From: Pedobacter psychrophilus
GTDB lineage: Bacteria; Bacteroidota; Bacteroidia; Sphingobacteriales; Sphingobacteriaceae
Direction: 5' to 3'
Assembly: GCF_001652725.1 (NCBI RefSeq)
Contig: NZ_LWHJ01000011.1
Coordinates: 744,001 to 808,000 of the forward strand
Length of the DNA stretch: 64,000 nucleotides
Below the pieces are notes generated by a model. The model worked only from the letters and a program-made list of their open reading frames with translations, ran no database searches and had not been told where the DNA came from. Made by a program: the position numbers and the translations under genes. Position 1 is the stretch's first letter, and every line of letters starts with the position of its first letter. Below are positions 35,333-44,264 of the stretch, piece after piece.

Positions 35333-36607
35333 TTAAATCAAAAACTCAGGATTTTCTCTCAATGCAGTTCTTTCATTAAAAACAACTTTCAATCTTACCT
35401 TCTTTAGCAAAAAATAAAATATAGTCCCGGTAATCAAACCCAATCCACTTTGAATGATGACTGTATTTTGAACACCGATATGATTTGCAGAAAAACCCGC
35501 AATAAAACTTCCAATTGGCATCATACCTTGAAAAGCCATAGCATAATAGCTGATTACTCTTCCTCTCATTTTATCATCTACGTGAGTTTGGATAAAGCTA
35601 TTAGAGCCAGAAATTTGTATCATTTGTCCAATACCTGCAAAAAGTAAAAAGATTAAACTTAAACCTAACCAGGGAATGAAGGAAAAAAATAGTAAACTAC
35701 CTGCAAATATGAATATTGAAAATATAATGGTTTTAGGCAAATTCTTTAATTTTTTTGCACCTGCTAAAAAGATAGCTCCCCCTAGGGCACCTAATCCAAT
35801 AGCTCCTTCTAAATAACTTAATGTGGCTGCATTACCCTTAAATATATCTTTTGCAAAAATAGGAAGTAAAGTAATGATTGGCATTAAAGAAAAACTTACA
35901 CAAGTCATTAATAAAATCATTAAAGTTAAATCAGGTTTTGTTCTTAAATAATGGTATCCTTCTTTTAACCCTTCCCATACGCTTGATGTGGTTTTTTCAA
36001 TCAGTTTTGGTTTAATATTTATTAAAAGCAAAGAACCAATAACCGGAATAAATGAAATTGTATTGATTAGAAAACACATCCCTTCACCAACCCAACTGAT
36101 TAATAATCCAGCAACCACAGGTCCAATTAATCTTGCTAAATTTACCATGCTGGAGTTTAAGGCAATAGCATTTGGAAGATCATTTTTATCATCAATAAGT
36201 TCAATCATTAAAGATTGACGAGATGGTATATCGAATGCATTGATACACCCTAGTAAAATACTTAATAAAAGTACACCAGTTGTACTATAAAATCCTCCTA
36301 AAATCATAAAAGCAAGTAATCCTGCTTGTATCATTGAGGCTACTTGTGCAATTAATAATATTTTATATCTGCTATGTCTATCAGTAAGTGCGCCTCCATA
36401 AGGAGAAAATATTAGCGCTGGTATTTGTCCTGCAAACATCACTAATCCTAATAAAAATGCAGAATGGGTAATGTCATAAACTAACCAGCTCACCGCTAGC
36501 CTTTGCATCCAAGTGCCAATTAATGAAATAGATTGACCAGCAAAATAGAGCTTAAAATTGCGTGATCTTAAGGACCTAAATATAGCTGATATGTTTACTG
36601 ATGCCAT
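35333..36607 (-). CDS. MFS transporter, MFS_3/EntS-like
   Basis: This major facilitator of 424 residues has about 12 membrane helices. It begins FRSLRSRNFKLYFAGQSISLIGTWMQRLA, the usual N-terminus of the MFS_3 (EntS-like exporter) branch. The loop 2-3 signature reads GGALTDRHSRYKILL, and the second half repeats RGRVISYYAMAFQGMMPIGSFIAG. Known members export siderophores or drugs; the substrate is unknown. It converges with ompA and follows a second MFS gene by 174 bases on the same strand, but the two are of different MFS branches. Confidence 0.88.
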   Translation of the reverse strand: MASVNISAIFRSLRSRNFKLYFAGQSISLIGTWMQRLAVSWLVYDITHSAFLLGLVMFAGQIPALIFSPYGGALTDRHSRYKILLIAQVASMIQAGLLAFMILGGFYSTTGVLLLSILLGCINAFDIPSRQSLMIELIDDKNDLPNAIALNSSMVNLARLIGPVVAGLLISWVGEGMCFLINTISFIPVIGSLLLINIKPKLIEKTTSSVWEGLKEGYHYLRTKPDLTLMILLMTCVSFSLMPIITLLPIFAKDIFKGNAATLSYLEGAIGLGALGGAIFLAGAKKLKNLPKTIIFSIFIFAGSLLFFSFIPWLGLSLIFLLFAGIGQMIQISGSNSFIQTHVDDKMRGRVISYYAMAFQGMMPIGSFIAGFSANHIGVQNTVIIQSGLGLITGTIFYFLLKKVRLKVVFNERTALRENPEFLI

Positions 36608-36781
36608 TGTAGAAGAGACAAAGATAAACCACTTTGGTTTTAAAATGATTTTATATAATTAAAATAGCAAGGAACTAGGATTGTAAAAACCACCATTAGA
36701 GATAGTTAATCCTATTAAGATTAACCTTGAAACATCACTAAAAAAATTCTATAATTTAGTTAAAACTGATCAAATAATAGC

Positions 36782-37996
36782 TTAACTAGTCTTAGGTTTC
36801 AAACTTTTCATCGCTAAAAAAACAGAAATAAAAACTAAGATGGCACTTAATAAAAATGGAGCGCCTGGAAATAAAATGGGATTACTTTTATCAGTAAAAT
36901 AAGCAAATATAGTAGTCATTAACGGAGGGGCAAAAATGGTTGTTGCACTCATTAAGCTGGTTAATGCACCTTGTATCTCGCCCTGTTCATTTGCGGGTGC
37001 AAAGCCACTAATGATACTTTGTAAAGCTGGCCCTGCAATTCCTCCTAAGGAATAAGGGATGATAAAAACAAACATCCAAAACCCACTTGGCGCAAAAGCG
37101 AAGAGTAATAAACCCAAGCTGTAGAAAGCTAAGCCTATATAAAGACTCTTATCCTGTCCAAATTTAGGAATTGCCCAACGTATAATTCCAACTTGTACTA
37201 CGCCAATCATCAATCCAATAAAACCTAAAGAATAGCCAACCCAAGCCTCGTTCCAACTAAACTTTTCCATTCCATAATAAGCCCAAGTACTTTGTAAACC
37301 ATTCATTGCGGTGTACATTAAAATCAAAACAATGATTAAACCACCCATTGCTGGATATTTTTTCAATTGCAAAAGAGAGCCCATAGGATTTGCTCTTTTT
37401 AATTCAAACGGTCTTCTTTTTTCTACAGGTAAAGATTCTGGTAATACAAAATATCCATAAAGTGTATTTAAAAGGCTTAATCCGGCGGCGGCAAAAAACG
37501 GGATTCTAGAACCAAATTGACCTAAAACGCCACCTAAAACAGGGCCTAAAATAAATCCAAGTCCAAAAGCAGCTCCAAGTATTCCAAAATTTTGTGCTCT
37601 TTTATCTGGGGTGCTGATATCTGCAATGTAGGCAGATGCTGTCGTAAAACTTGCCCCCGTAATGCCGGCAACAACCCGTCCTACAAACAGCCACCAAATG
37701 GTAGGAGCGAAGGCTAAAAAGAGATAATCTATTCCAAATCCAAATAGAGAGAATAATAGAACTGGTCTTCTGCCAAAGCGATCGCTTAAATTTCCAAGTA
37801 TTGGGGCAAATATAAACTGCATAATAGCGTAGGCAAAAGTTAACCACCCACCATAACTAGCGGCATCGCTTAAATTTCCATGAATTAGTTCTGCTATTAG
37901 TGTAGGTAAAACAGGAATTATGATTCCTAATCCTGTAACATCAATCAATAAAGTGATAAAGATGAAACCTAATGCGGCCTTGCCATTTTTTGCCAT
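36782..37996 (-). CDS. TCR/Tet-type MFS drug exporter
   Basis: This 404-residue transporter has 12 membrane helices and resembles the TetA/DHA1 group. Signatures are motif [20 protein letters not shown] in the loop between helices 2 and 3, motif C-like [16 protein letters not shown] in helix 5, and the N-terminal [19 protein letters not shown]. Such antiporters expel tetracycline or other hydrophobic compounds. Chromosomal context without a TetR-type repressor gene suggests a housekeeping exporter rather than an acquired resistance gene. It lies downstream of a lipoprotein gene. Confidence 0.88.
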   Translation of the reverse strand: MAKNGKAALGFIFITLLIDVTGLGIIIPVLPTLIAELIHGNLSDAASYGGWLTFAYAIMQFIFAPILGNLSDRFGRRPVLLFSLFGFGIDYLFLAFAPTIWWLFVGRVVAGITGASFTTASAYIADISTPDKRAQNFGILGAAFGLGFILGPVLGGVLGQFGSRIPFFAAAGLSLLNTLYGYFVLPESLPVEKRRPFELKRANPMGSLLQLKKYPAMGGLIIVLILMYTAMNGLQSTWAYYGMEKFSWNEAWVGYSLGFIGLMIGVVQVGIIRWAIPKFGQDKSLYIGLAFYSLGLLLFAFAPSGFWMFVFIIPYSLGGIAGPALQSIISGFAPANEQGEIQGALTSLMSATTIFAPPLMTTIFAYFTDKSNPILFPGAPFLLSAILVFISVFLAMKSLKPKTS

Positions 37997-38034
37997 AATA
38001 TTTATAAAAGCAGATTTTTAAAGGTTAATAAATT

Positions 38035-38568
38035 TTATTTTTTAAATTTTCCTTCAATCAAATAATCGTTTAAACCTAGTAAGATTACTTTTTGGTGCTT
38101 TTTAATTTGATAAAGAATTTCATTACGGTAGATTAAAGTTTCTTCACTATGATATAAAAGATTATCAACTCTGGTTTTAATAATTATTTCTTTAGGCTTT
38201 CCATTATTTAAAATTATATGGATACTTCTGGTTTTTAAATCTTCATATTTAGCTCGATAGGCAATTTTACTGGTAGTAGAATCTTTGGTATAACTATCTT
38301 TCCATGCAGATTTATTAATGTCAGCATCTATAAAAAGTGCAAACTCATTTTTCCAATCCGTTATTCTGATGTTTTTTTCTTCTTTAACACCATTTTTGGA
38401 TACAGTTTTTTGGATGATTTGCTGCTTATCATTTAAACTATCCGTTAAATTTTGGAAATAGCTTTTAAGGTCAAAATAATAGATTTTTCTAGCCTCGTCT
38501 TTTTTACTACCTGGAGTACATCCTAATATTAAAAAAGAAATGATGATGATTTTGCTGAGATTCTGCAT
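38035..38568 (-). CDS. Hypothetical lipoprotein
   Basis: A signal peptide with the lipobox ILGC (C17) marks a 177-residue lipoprotein. The mature part is Lys/Asp-rich, with beta strands (YFDLKSYFQNLTDSLND near the start, IHIILNNGKPKEIIIKTRVDNLLYHSEETLIY near the end). I do not recognise a named domain, though proteins of this shape occur downstream of gpmI in related genomes (from memory, unverified). Its ATG directly abuts the gpmI stop codon, so the two are co-transcribed. Confidence 0.7.
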   Translation of the reverse strand: MQNLSKIIIISFLILGCTPGSKKDEARKIYYFDLKSYFQNLTDSLNDKQQIIQKTVSKNGVKEEKNIRITDWKNEFALFIDADINKSAWKDSYTKDSTTSKIAYRAKYEDLKTRSIHIILNNGKPKEIIIKTRVDNLLYHSEETLIYRNEILYQIKKHQKVILLGLNDYLIEGKFKK

Positions 38569-40089
38569 TTAGATTAAAGACAAACCTCCCATTTCTTTTG
38601 GTTGTTCAATTTTTAATAATTTTAAAATTGTAGGAGCTATATCACCCAATTTACCATCATTTAATGTTTTGTAATCTTCATCAATTAATATACATGGAAC
38701 TAAATTGGTAGTATGAGCGGTATTTACTGATCCATCTGCATTAATCATGTAATCTGCATTGCCATGATCAGCAAGAATAATAAAAGAGTATCCATTTTTA
38801 ATTCCTGCTTCTACTACTTCCTTTGCACAAGCATCAACAGTTTCTACAGCTTTTATAACAGCTTCAAAAACTCCGGTATGCCCAACCATATCTGGGTTGG
38901 CAAAATTTAAGCAAATAAAATCAGCACTTCTTTTCTCTATTTCAGGGATGATTGCATCCCTAATTCCTTTAGCGCTCATTTCAGGTTGTAAATCATAAGT
39001 AGCAACTTTTGGCGAAGGAATCATCAACCTATTCTCTTTGTTAAATTCTGTTTCCCTACCTCCGCTAAAAAAGAATGTAACGTGAGGATATTTTTCTGTT
39101 TCAGCAATCCTGATTTGTGATCTATGATTTTGTTCTAAAACCTCTCCTAAAGTATTAACTAAATCATCCTTAGTAAACATTACATCTACCCCTTTAAATG
39201 TGTCATCATATGTGGTCATGGTAATATAATGTAGATTTAAGGGTATCATATCATATTCTGGAAAAGCTTTTTGTGTTAAAGCTTGAGTAATTTCACGACC
39301 TCTGTCTGTTCTAAAATTAAAACAAATCACCACATCTCCATCGGTAATTTTAGCTATTGGATTGCCATTCTCATCAGCCTTAACAAGAGGTTTTAAAAAT
39401 TCATCGGTTATGCCATTTGCATAAGATTTTTTTACGGCTTCAATTAAATCATCAACTATCTCTCCTTCTCCTTTCACCAATAAATCATAAGCTAATTTTA
39501 CCCTTTCCCATCTATTATCACGGTCCATAGCGTAATATCTGCCAATTGCAGAGGCAATTTGTCCACTCGATGTTTTTAAATATTCATTTAAATCTGTTAA
39601 AAAACCAACGCCAGAATTTGGGTCTGTATCTCTTCCATCTGTAAAAGCATGAATAAAAACCTGATTTAATCCAAAAGCTTTTGCAGCATCACACAAACCT
39701 TTAATATGTTTGGTATGTGCATGAACTCCGCCATCAGAAACTAAACCAATTAAATGGATTTTCTTGTTATTATCTTTTGCGTATTTGAAAGCGTTTTGTA
39801 AGGCTGGGTTGGTATTAAAATCACCATCGATTACAGCTTTATTTATACGTCCAAGTTCTTGATAAACAACCCTTCCCGCACCTAAATTCATGTGGCCAAC
39901 CTCAGAATTTCCCATTTGTCCTGCGGGTAAACCAACTGCTTCGCCCGATGCTTCTAACCTGGAATTTGGATAATTTTTTATGCAGCTATCAAAAAACGGA
40001 GTTTTTGCTGCTAATATGGCATTAGAAGAATCGTTTTTTCCGTATCCCCAACCATCTAATATTAATAATGCAACTTTTTTATCTTTCAC
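38569..40089 (-). CDS. gpmI: 2,3-bisphosphoglycerate-independent phosphoglycerate mutase
   Basis: GpmI interconverts 3- and 2-phosphoglycerate in glycolysis with two manganese ions. The 506 residues show LLILDGWGYG with metal ligand D12, the phosphoserine S62 in GQMGNSEVGHMNLG, DGGVHAHTKH, the HAFTDGRDTDP block, CFNFRTDRGRE and the late ILADHGNADYM. All are expected for the alkaline-phosphatase-like enzyme. The start is GTG at 40089; an ATG two bases upstream in another frame is followed by TGA. A TATATTTG box lies only four bases before the start. Confidence 0.95.
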   Translation of the reverse strand: MKDKKVALLILDGWGYGKNDSSNAILAAKTPFFDSCIKNYPNSRLEASGEAVGLPAGQMGNSEVGHMNLGAGRVVYQELGRINKAVIDGDFNTNPALQNAFKYAKDNNKKIHLIGLVSDGGVHAHTKHIKGLCDAAKAFGLNQVFIHAFTDGRDTDPNSGVGFLTDLNEYLKTSSGQIASAIGRYYAMDRDNRWERVKLAYDLLVKGEGEIVDDLIEAVKKSYANGITDEFLKPLVKADENGNPIAKITDGDVVICFNFRTDRGREITQALTQKAFPEYDMIPLNLHYITMTTYDDTFKGVDVMFTKDDLVNTLGEVLEQNHRSQIRIAETEKYPHVTFFFSGGRETEFNKENRLMIPSPKVATYDLQPEMSAKGIRDAIIPEIEKRSADFICLNFANPDMVGHTGVFEAVIKAVETVDACAKEVVEAGIKNGYSFIILADHGNADYMINADGSVNTAHTTNLVPCILIDEDYKTLNDGKLGDIAPTILKLLKIEQPKEMGGLSLI

Positions 40090-40093
40090 ATCA

Positions 40094-40101
40094 CAAATAT
40101 A
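40094..40101 (-). promoter_or_regulatory. Candidate -7 element immediately before gpmI
   Basis: The minus strand reads TATATTTG, an exact TAnnTTTG match, ending four bases before the GTG start. If real, the gpmI mRNA would be leaderless or nearly so. Confidence 0.35.
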
Positions 40102-40174
40102 AAATTTATGATTGATTAGGTTTTAATTCCTATTCTTTTTATTAAGGACCGTTTCAAAATCTAAGGAAAATAAA

Positions 40175-40204
40175 AAGCCATTACAATTTAAATTGTAATG
40201 GCTT
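40175..40204 (-). terminator. Rho-independent terminator of hpf
   Basis: AAGCCATTACAATTT is followed directly by its reverse complement AAATTGTAATGGCTT, and the minus strand continues with TTTATTTT. It lies 21 bases past the hpf stop. Confidence 0.85.
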
Positions 40205-40224
40205 CCCTTAATTATTAAATGTAA

Positions 40225-40539
40225 TTAATTTTTTATTTTATCTAAAACCCTATCAATTCCGGTTTTTATTTTTTGTAAAGCATCGCTTATTGCAACATGC
40301 ATCTCGTTAGATGTAGCACTTGCAAAAATAGGATCGTGATTTTCAATTCTTGCTTCAATATTACATTTTTTATCATCAGAACCACCTCTTCCTGCATTCT
40401 CATCACTTAAATGAACTTCTATTCGGGTAACATGCGAATCAAATCTTTTTAATTTCTCATTAAATAAATCTTTAATATAAGAAGCGAAATCTTCTTTTCC
40501 ATCAATGTGATTATCAGTATTAACTTGTATCGTCATCAT
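40225..40539 (-). CDS. hpf: HPF/RaiA family ribosome-associated protein
   Basis: This is the short-form ribosome hibernation/sigma-54 modulation family protein, about 104 residues. The beta-alpha-beta fold has IEVHLSDENA and KCNIEARIENHDPIFASATSNEMHVAISDALQKIKTGIDRVLDKIKN, the basic helix that contacts 16S rRNA. Such proteins inactivate or protect ribosomes in slow growth by 100S dimer formation or translation block. The second Met is an equally likely start. It is monocistronic with a clear terminator. Confidence 0.85.
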   Translation of the reverse strand: MMTIQVNTDNHIDGKEDFASYIKDLFNEKLKRFDSHVTRIEVHLSDENAGRGGSDDKKCNIEARIENHDPIFASATSNEMHVAISDALQKIKTGIDRVLDKIKN

Positions 40540-40676
40540 AATTTTAATATTTATAATTTTTGTTCAATTTACATACCATTTATTATAATTCATTTTAAAA
40601 TAGTAAAAATCATTTCCAGATTACTTAAATAAATAAAAGGCATAAATGTTGCAATTAGGAAGTTAAATCCAAAAAA

Positions 40677-42149
40677 ATGAAGTTAAAACAACTAATCGCA
40701 TTAATATTTATTTCATCAATGTTGCTAATGTCCTGTTCTAAGGGCAAGCATGAGGAGTTCGGAAGAAATTTAGCTAAAGCTTTTAAAAGCAGGCAGTACA
40801 AAAATTTTGATACCGAAGCTTATAATGAAGTTTTTAAAGCTGAATTAAAAAAATTAAAACCAGAGTTACATGATCCAAATTGGATTACTAAAATTTACAA
40901 CGAAGAAAACAATGATAATGGATTAACCTTAGTGGGCGCATTTTTAATAAATGGTAAATTAGATAATTTACACCAAAATTTATTGAATGCAAAATACCAC
41001 GGATTAAATCCTGAATTTTTTCATTCAGATAAAATAACGGAATTACTAAATACAGTTAAGACAAAGAAATTTAAAAAAGTAGAAGAAAGTTATCCATATT
41101 TAGCACAATTGGAACTTTATTCTGCCGATGGATTAATCAATTATGCTAATATTTTAAAATATGGGGCGGTAAATCCTAAAACTGTTTTAAGTAGTTATTA
41201 TGTAAGTGTAGAAAGACCGGATTTTATAGATGCAGAAAAAACTTTGGATCTTTTAGATTTAGATAAATTTTTGGAAGACTTGCAACCTAAAAACGGTTAT
41301 TACCAAAGACTTTCAAACCTTTTGATAAATGATGATAAGCCAGAAACTGTACAGAAGTTATCATCTGAGGATAAGCAAAAGATATATCTATCAATGGAGC
41401 GTTTAAGATGGCCAGTTAAAGAATATAAAGGCAAATATCTATTGGTAAACATTCCTGAATTTACTTTACGCTTAATTGATAATAACACTACAGATTTACA
41501 AATGAAAGTATGTGTTGGAGAAGCTGGAGGACACGAAACACCTATTTTAAGTGGAATGATTGATAGAATGCAAGTCAATCCTGTTTGGAACATTCCTGAA
41601 AGCATTGCATCAACAGAAATAATTAGTAGCTTAAGAAAGGATTCTTACTATTTAGAAGCAAAAAATATGGTTGCTTATAAAAATGGAGAATTGGTTAATT
41701 CGCCTACGGTTGACTGGAATAGTGCCGATGTTTCTCAATATTCTTTTAAACAAAATCCAGGTGCCGATAATTCTTTAGGACAAATAAAATTTATTTTCCA
41801 AAATCCATATGCTATTTATTTGCATGATACTCCTGCTCAAGCTATGTTTAAACAAGATATGAGAGCAGTTAGCCACGGATGTGTTAGGGTTCAACAACCT
41901 ATGCAGTTACAAGAGTTTTTATTAAACGACAAATCAAAATCTGAGGAGATAGTTAAAGAAACTGAGGCTGCAGCTAACGGAGCAAAGGCTGAAGCAAGAT
42001 GGGTAAAAATTAAAGATCCAATACCTGTATTTATATCTTATTATACCGCATGGTCAGATGATGCAGGAAATCTGGTTTCTTCTAAAGATGTTTACGGATA
42101 TGATAAATTATTAATGCCGAAATTTAAAGCATATATGGCAACATTATAA
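40677..42149 (+). CDS. L,D-transpeptidase (YcbB-like)
   Basis: The 490-residue protein has a lipoprotein-type signal (lipobox MSC near C20), a long helical region with scaffold-like LEKTLDLLDLDKFLEDLQ-type repeats (about 60-260), and a C-terminal YkuD domain (about 262-440). The catalytic motif is SHGCVRVQ with C402 and H400, preceded by YLHDTPAQAMFKQD. Enzymes of this kind make 3-3 peptidoglycan crosslinks or attach proteins to the cell wall. The size matches YcbB (LdtD) better than the short forms. It converges with the SemiSWEET gene; their stop codons abut within TTATAA. Confidence 0.88.
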   Translation: MKLKQLIALIFISSMLLMSCSKGKHEEFGRNLAKAFKSRQYKNFDTEAYNEVFKAELKKLKPELHDPNWITKIYNEENNDNGLTLVGAFLINGKLDNLHQNLLNAKYHGLNPEFFHSDKITELLNTVKTKKFKKVEESYPYLAQLELYSADGLINYANILKYGAVNPKTVLSSYYVSVERPDFIDAEKTLDLLDLDKFLEDLQPKNGYYQRLSNLLINDDKPETVQKLSSEDKQKIYLSMERLRWPVKEYKGKYLLVNIPEFTLRLIDNNTTDLQMKVCVGEAGGHETPILSGMIDRMQVNPVWNIPESIASTEIISSLRKDSYYLEAKNMVAYKNGELVNSPTVDWNSADVSQYSFKQNPGADNSLGQIKFIFQNPYAIYLHDTPAQAMFKQDMRAVSHGCVRVQQPMQLQEFLLNDKSKSEEIVKETEAAANGAKAEARWVKIKDPIPVFISYYTAWSDDAGNLVSSKDVYGYDKLLMPKFKAYMATL

Positions 42150-42407
42150 TTTTGGTTTGTATTTCAGTTTAAGAAATAAAATGATACTTGCTAATATTAA
42201 AGTAATTCCATTAGCAACCATAGCAGGAGTATCACTTTTCATATAACCATAAATTAGCCATAAAAAAACTCCTACAGTAAACATTAAATACATCGAAAGC
42301 GAAATGCCTTCGGTGTTTTTTGTTTTAATGATTTTTATGGCTTGAGGTAGAAAAGAGAATGTTGTTCCAAAGGCAGCTAAGAGACCAATTAAAGTGATGA
42401 AATCCAT
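42144..42407 (-). CDS. SemiSWEET-type sugar transporter
   Basis: At 87 residues and three membrane helices this is a SemiSWEET, the half-size bacterial relative of eukaryotic SWEET sugar uniporters, which works as a dimer. The conserved PQ motif is in LPQAIKIIKTKNTEGISL, followed by SMYLMFTVGVFLWLIYG and MVANGITLILASIILFLK. Known members carry glucose or sucrose. It starts one base from the end of the PorV-like gene on the same strand, suggesting co-transcription. Confidence 0.85.
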   Translation of the reverse strand: MDFITLIGLLAAFGTTFSFLPQAIKIIKTKNTEGISLSMYLMFTVGVFLWLIYGYMKSDTPAMVANGITLILASIILFLKLKYKPKL

Positions 42408-43490
42408 CTATTTTTTATCAAAATCTAAACGGATTGAGAATACATTACTATAAAGTCCATCACTTTGATTTCCTATATCAGTTAGTGCATAATCAATTGA
42501 AAAGTTTTTAATTTTTATTCCAACCCCTAGATTTGGTTGTACGCTATAGTTTTGCTTACCATCAAAATCTGTAATTTTTTGAATGTTACCAACTCCTGTT
42601 CTTAAGAAAACAACTTTTTTATAGTTAGCTTCAAATCCCAAAGTTGGATCAATACTTACAGGGTCTGCAGATATTAGTACGTTTCTTTTACCATCCGTAG
42701 TAAAATTGAAATTAGCTTCGGTTAATAAACCAATATTTTTTGAAAGTTGAGCATCATACCCAGCTCCTAAAACAATCCTTGGCAATGTAGTTTCTGTAGA
42801 ATTTTTCGGAATATCATTTCCGGTAGCGGTATAAATACTAGAAAACTTATCTGGGTTATAACTCCATGCGTTAAAGGTTGTAGTAATATCTCTTCCAACG
42901 GCTGCAAAAGTGAATTTATTCAGTTTATATTGTGCTCCAACATCAATTCCAAATCCCCAGGATTTTCCATAATCCCCAACTTTTCTATGAATAACTTTAG
43001 CATTTGCTCCATAACTTAAGCCATTTCCTCCCTCTTTTCTACTTTTCGAATTTCTTGCATAACTAAACAAAAAGGCATAATCTGCAGCAGAGAAAGACTT
43101 TACACGATCGTAATTTATATTTCCATCGGCATCAATTAACTCTGATGTATCGGGAATGTCATCCACACCAAATCTTATTAAAGATGCACTTACCACCGCA
43201 GTGTTATCCGCTACAAAAGTTGCGAAACCAGCATAATCATATTTAGCAATTCCCGCAAAATATTCGGAGTGCATTAAACTAGCCTGGGTTTGAGATTTCA
43301 TGTTTACCAAACCAGCAGGATTCCAGTATCCAGAAGTAACATCATCCGTAGAAGAAACTACAGAACCAGCCATCCCGAATGCTCTGGAACCAACACCAAT
43401 TTGCAAAAACTCATTAGAATATTTTCTTGTTTGAGCAAAAATTAGGGCAGGTAAAAATAAAAATAAACAGGTAGTAAGACGTTTAATCAT
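42408..43490 (-). CDS. PorV/PorQ family outer-membrane beta-barrel protein
   Basis: The 360 residues begin with a signal peptide (cleavage after about 19, IFAQ) and the diagnostic block FLQIGVGSRAFGMAGSVVSSTDDVTSGYWNPAGL. The rest is amphipathic beta strand ending in a C-terminal phenylalanine-containing strand (VFSIRLDFDKK), as in the FadL-like PorV/PorQ family. PorV is an outer-membrane shuttle of the type IX secretion system; other family members have unknown cargo. No other T9SS gene lies here, so a T9SS role is only suggested. Confidence 0.82.
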   Translation of the reverse strand: MIKRLTTCLFLFLPALIFAQTRKYSNEFLQIGVGSRAFGMAGSVVSSTDDVTSGYWNPAGLVNMKSQTQASLMHSEYFAGIAKYDYAGFATFVADNTAVVSASLIRFGVDDIPDTSELIDADGNINYDRVKSFSAADYAFLFSYARNSKSRKEGGNGLSYGANAKVIHRKVGDYGKSWGFGIDVGAQYKLNKFTFAAVGRDITTTFNAWSYNPDKFSSIYTATGNDIPKNSTETTLPRIVLGAGYDAQLSKNIGLLTEANFNFTTDGKRNVLISADPVSIDPTLGFEANYKKVVFLRTGVGNIQKITDFDGKQNYSVQPNLGVGIKIKNFSIDYALTDIGNQSDGLYSNVFSIRLDFDKK

Positions 43491-44164
43491 TAATTTAATT
43501 GTGATTCAATCAGTTCAAATATAGGAAGAAATTCTCCTGATAATTTACTTTTATAAAGTATTAAACTTTTGGTTAAGCTTTGTTCCTGTTCTTCAGTAAA
43601 TGGATTTTGCCATAACCTCATACAAATTCTTTTTAAAGCATACGTAATTTTCTCTGGATTGGTATAGCTGAACAAAAATTTTTCATTCTTAAACATTGTA
43701 AAGAACCTAAAAAATTTTTCGGTATCCTCAATTCCATTCAAAAATAGAAACTGTTCTAAAACGTTTTCATCAACTCTGTTAATTAAATCATAAAATTTAT
43801 TAACGTCTATCAAATTTTCGGAAAGTAAAAAACCATCAAGTAATAATTCTAAACTTATATGTCCTAAAAAGAAAGGTTTAACAGGCGATTCTATAATAGC
43901 TTCTCGTATTTTTAATTTTATTTCATGTTGATGATGATAAAAAAAAGAAGAACTATGGAATAATCTATCAACCAGCAAATGTCTTTCCCAGCCTTTAATT
44001 AGAGATTTTGATTCATCATTGTCAGTAAATAATTGAGCGTTTTTTTCAAGATGAATGTTCCATGATTTATCTGCATTTTTAATTAAATCGGGCAAAACCA
44101 TTCCTAAAACCTCATAAGGATTGCTGTTGTTTCTATCAAAATAATAATGTGATAAAAAATTCAT
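43490..44164 (-). CDS. ACP phosphodiesterase (AcpH)-like protein
   Basis: The 224-residue helical protein resembles the AcpH family (ACP phosphodiesterase, HD-like fold), which removes phosphopantetheine from acyl carrier protein. The N-terminus MNFLSHYYFDRNNSNPYEVLGMVLPDLI fits the family pattern, with histidine and aspartate candidates for metal binding. WERHLLVDRLFHSSSFFYHH supplies further histidines. Divergence from E. coli AcpH is large, so substrate assignment is uncertain. Its stop overlaps the PorV-like start by one base. Confidence 0.6.
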   Translation of the reverse strand: MNFLSHYYFDRNNSNPYEVLGMVLPDLIKNADKSWNIHLEKNAQLFTDNDESKSLIKGWERHLLVDRLFHSSSFFYHHQHEIKLKIREAIIESPVKPFFLGHISLELLLDGFLLSENLIDVNKFYDLINRVDENVLEQFLFLNGIEDTEKFFRFFTMFKNEKFLFSYTNPEKITYALKRICMRLWQNPFTEEQEQSLTKSLILYKSKLSGEFLPIFELIESQLN

Positions 44165-44216
44165 AGTTATTAATCAACACCCAAACATAAATTAACAATA
44201 CATTTAATTGAATTGA

Positions 44217-44224
44217 TATATTTG
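44217..44224 (+). promoter_or_regulatory. Candidate -7 element for tyrS
   Basis: TATATTTG matches the TAnnTTTG box 40 bases before the tyrS ATG, in the divergent region with the AcpH-like gene. Confidence 0.5.
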
Positions 44225-44264
44225 CGCTTTTACAATATAGCACAATTTTTAAAAAATATATTAC

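Noticed and set aside
36782-37996. Acquired tetracycline-resistance gene
   Set aside because: TetA-like motifs are shared by many chromosomal exporters, and there is no TetR partner, mobile element or change in composition around it.
42408-43490. Type IX secretion locus
   Set aside because: Only one PorV/PorQ family protein is seen; no other T9SS component is in the window.
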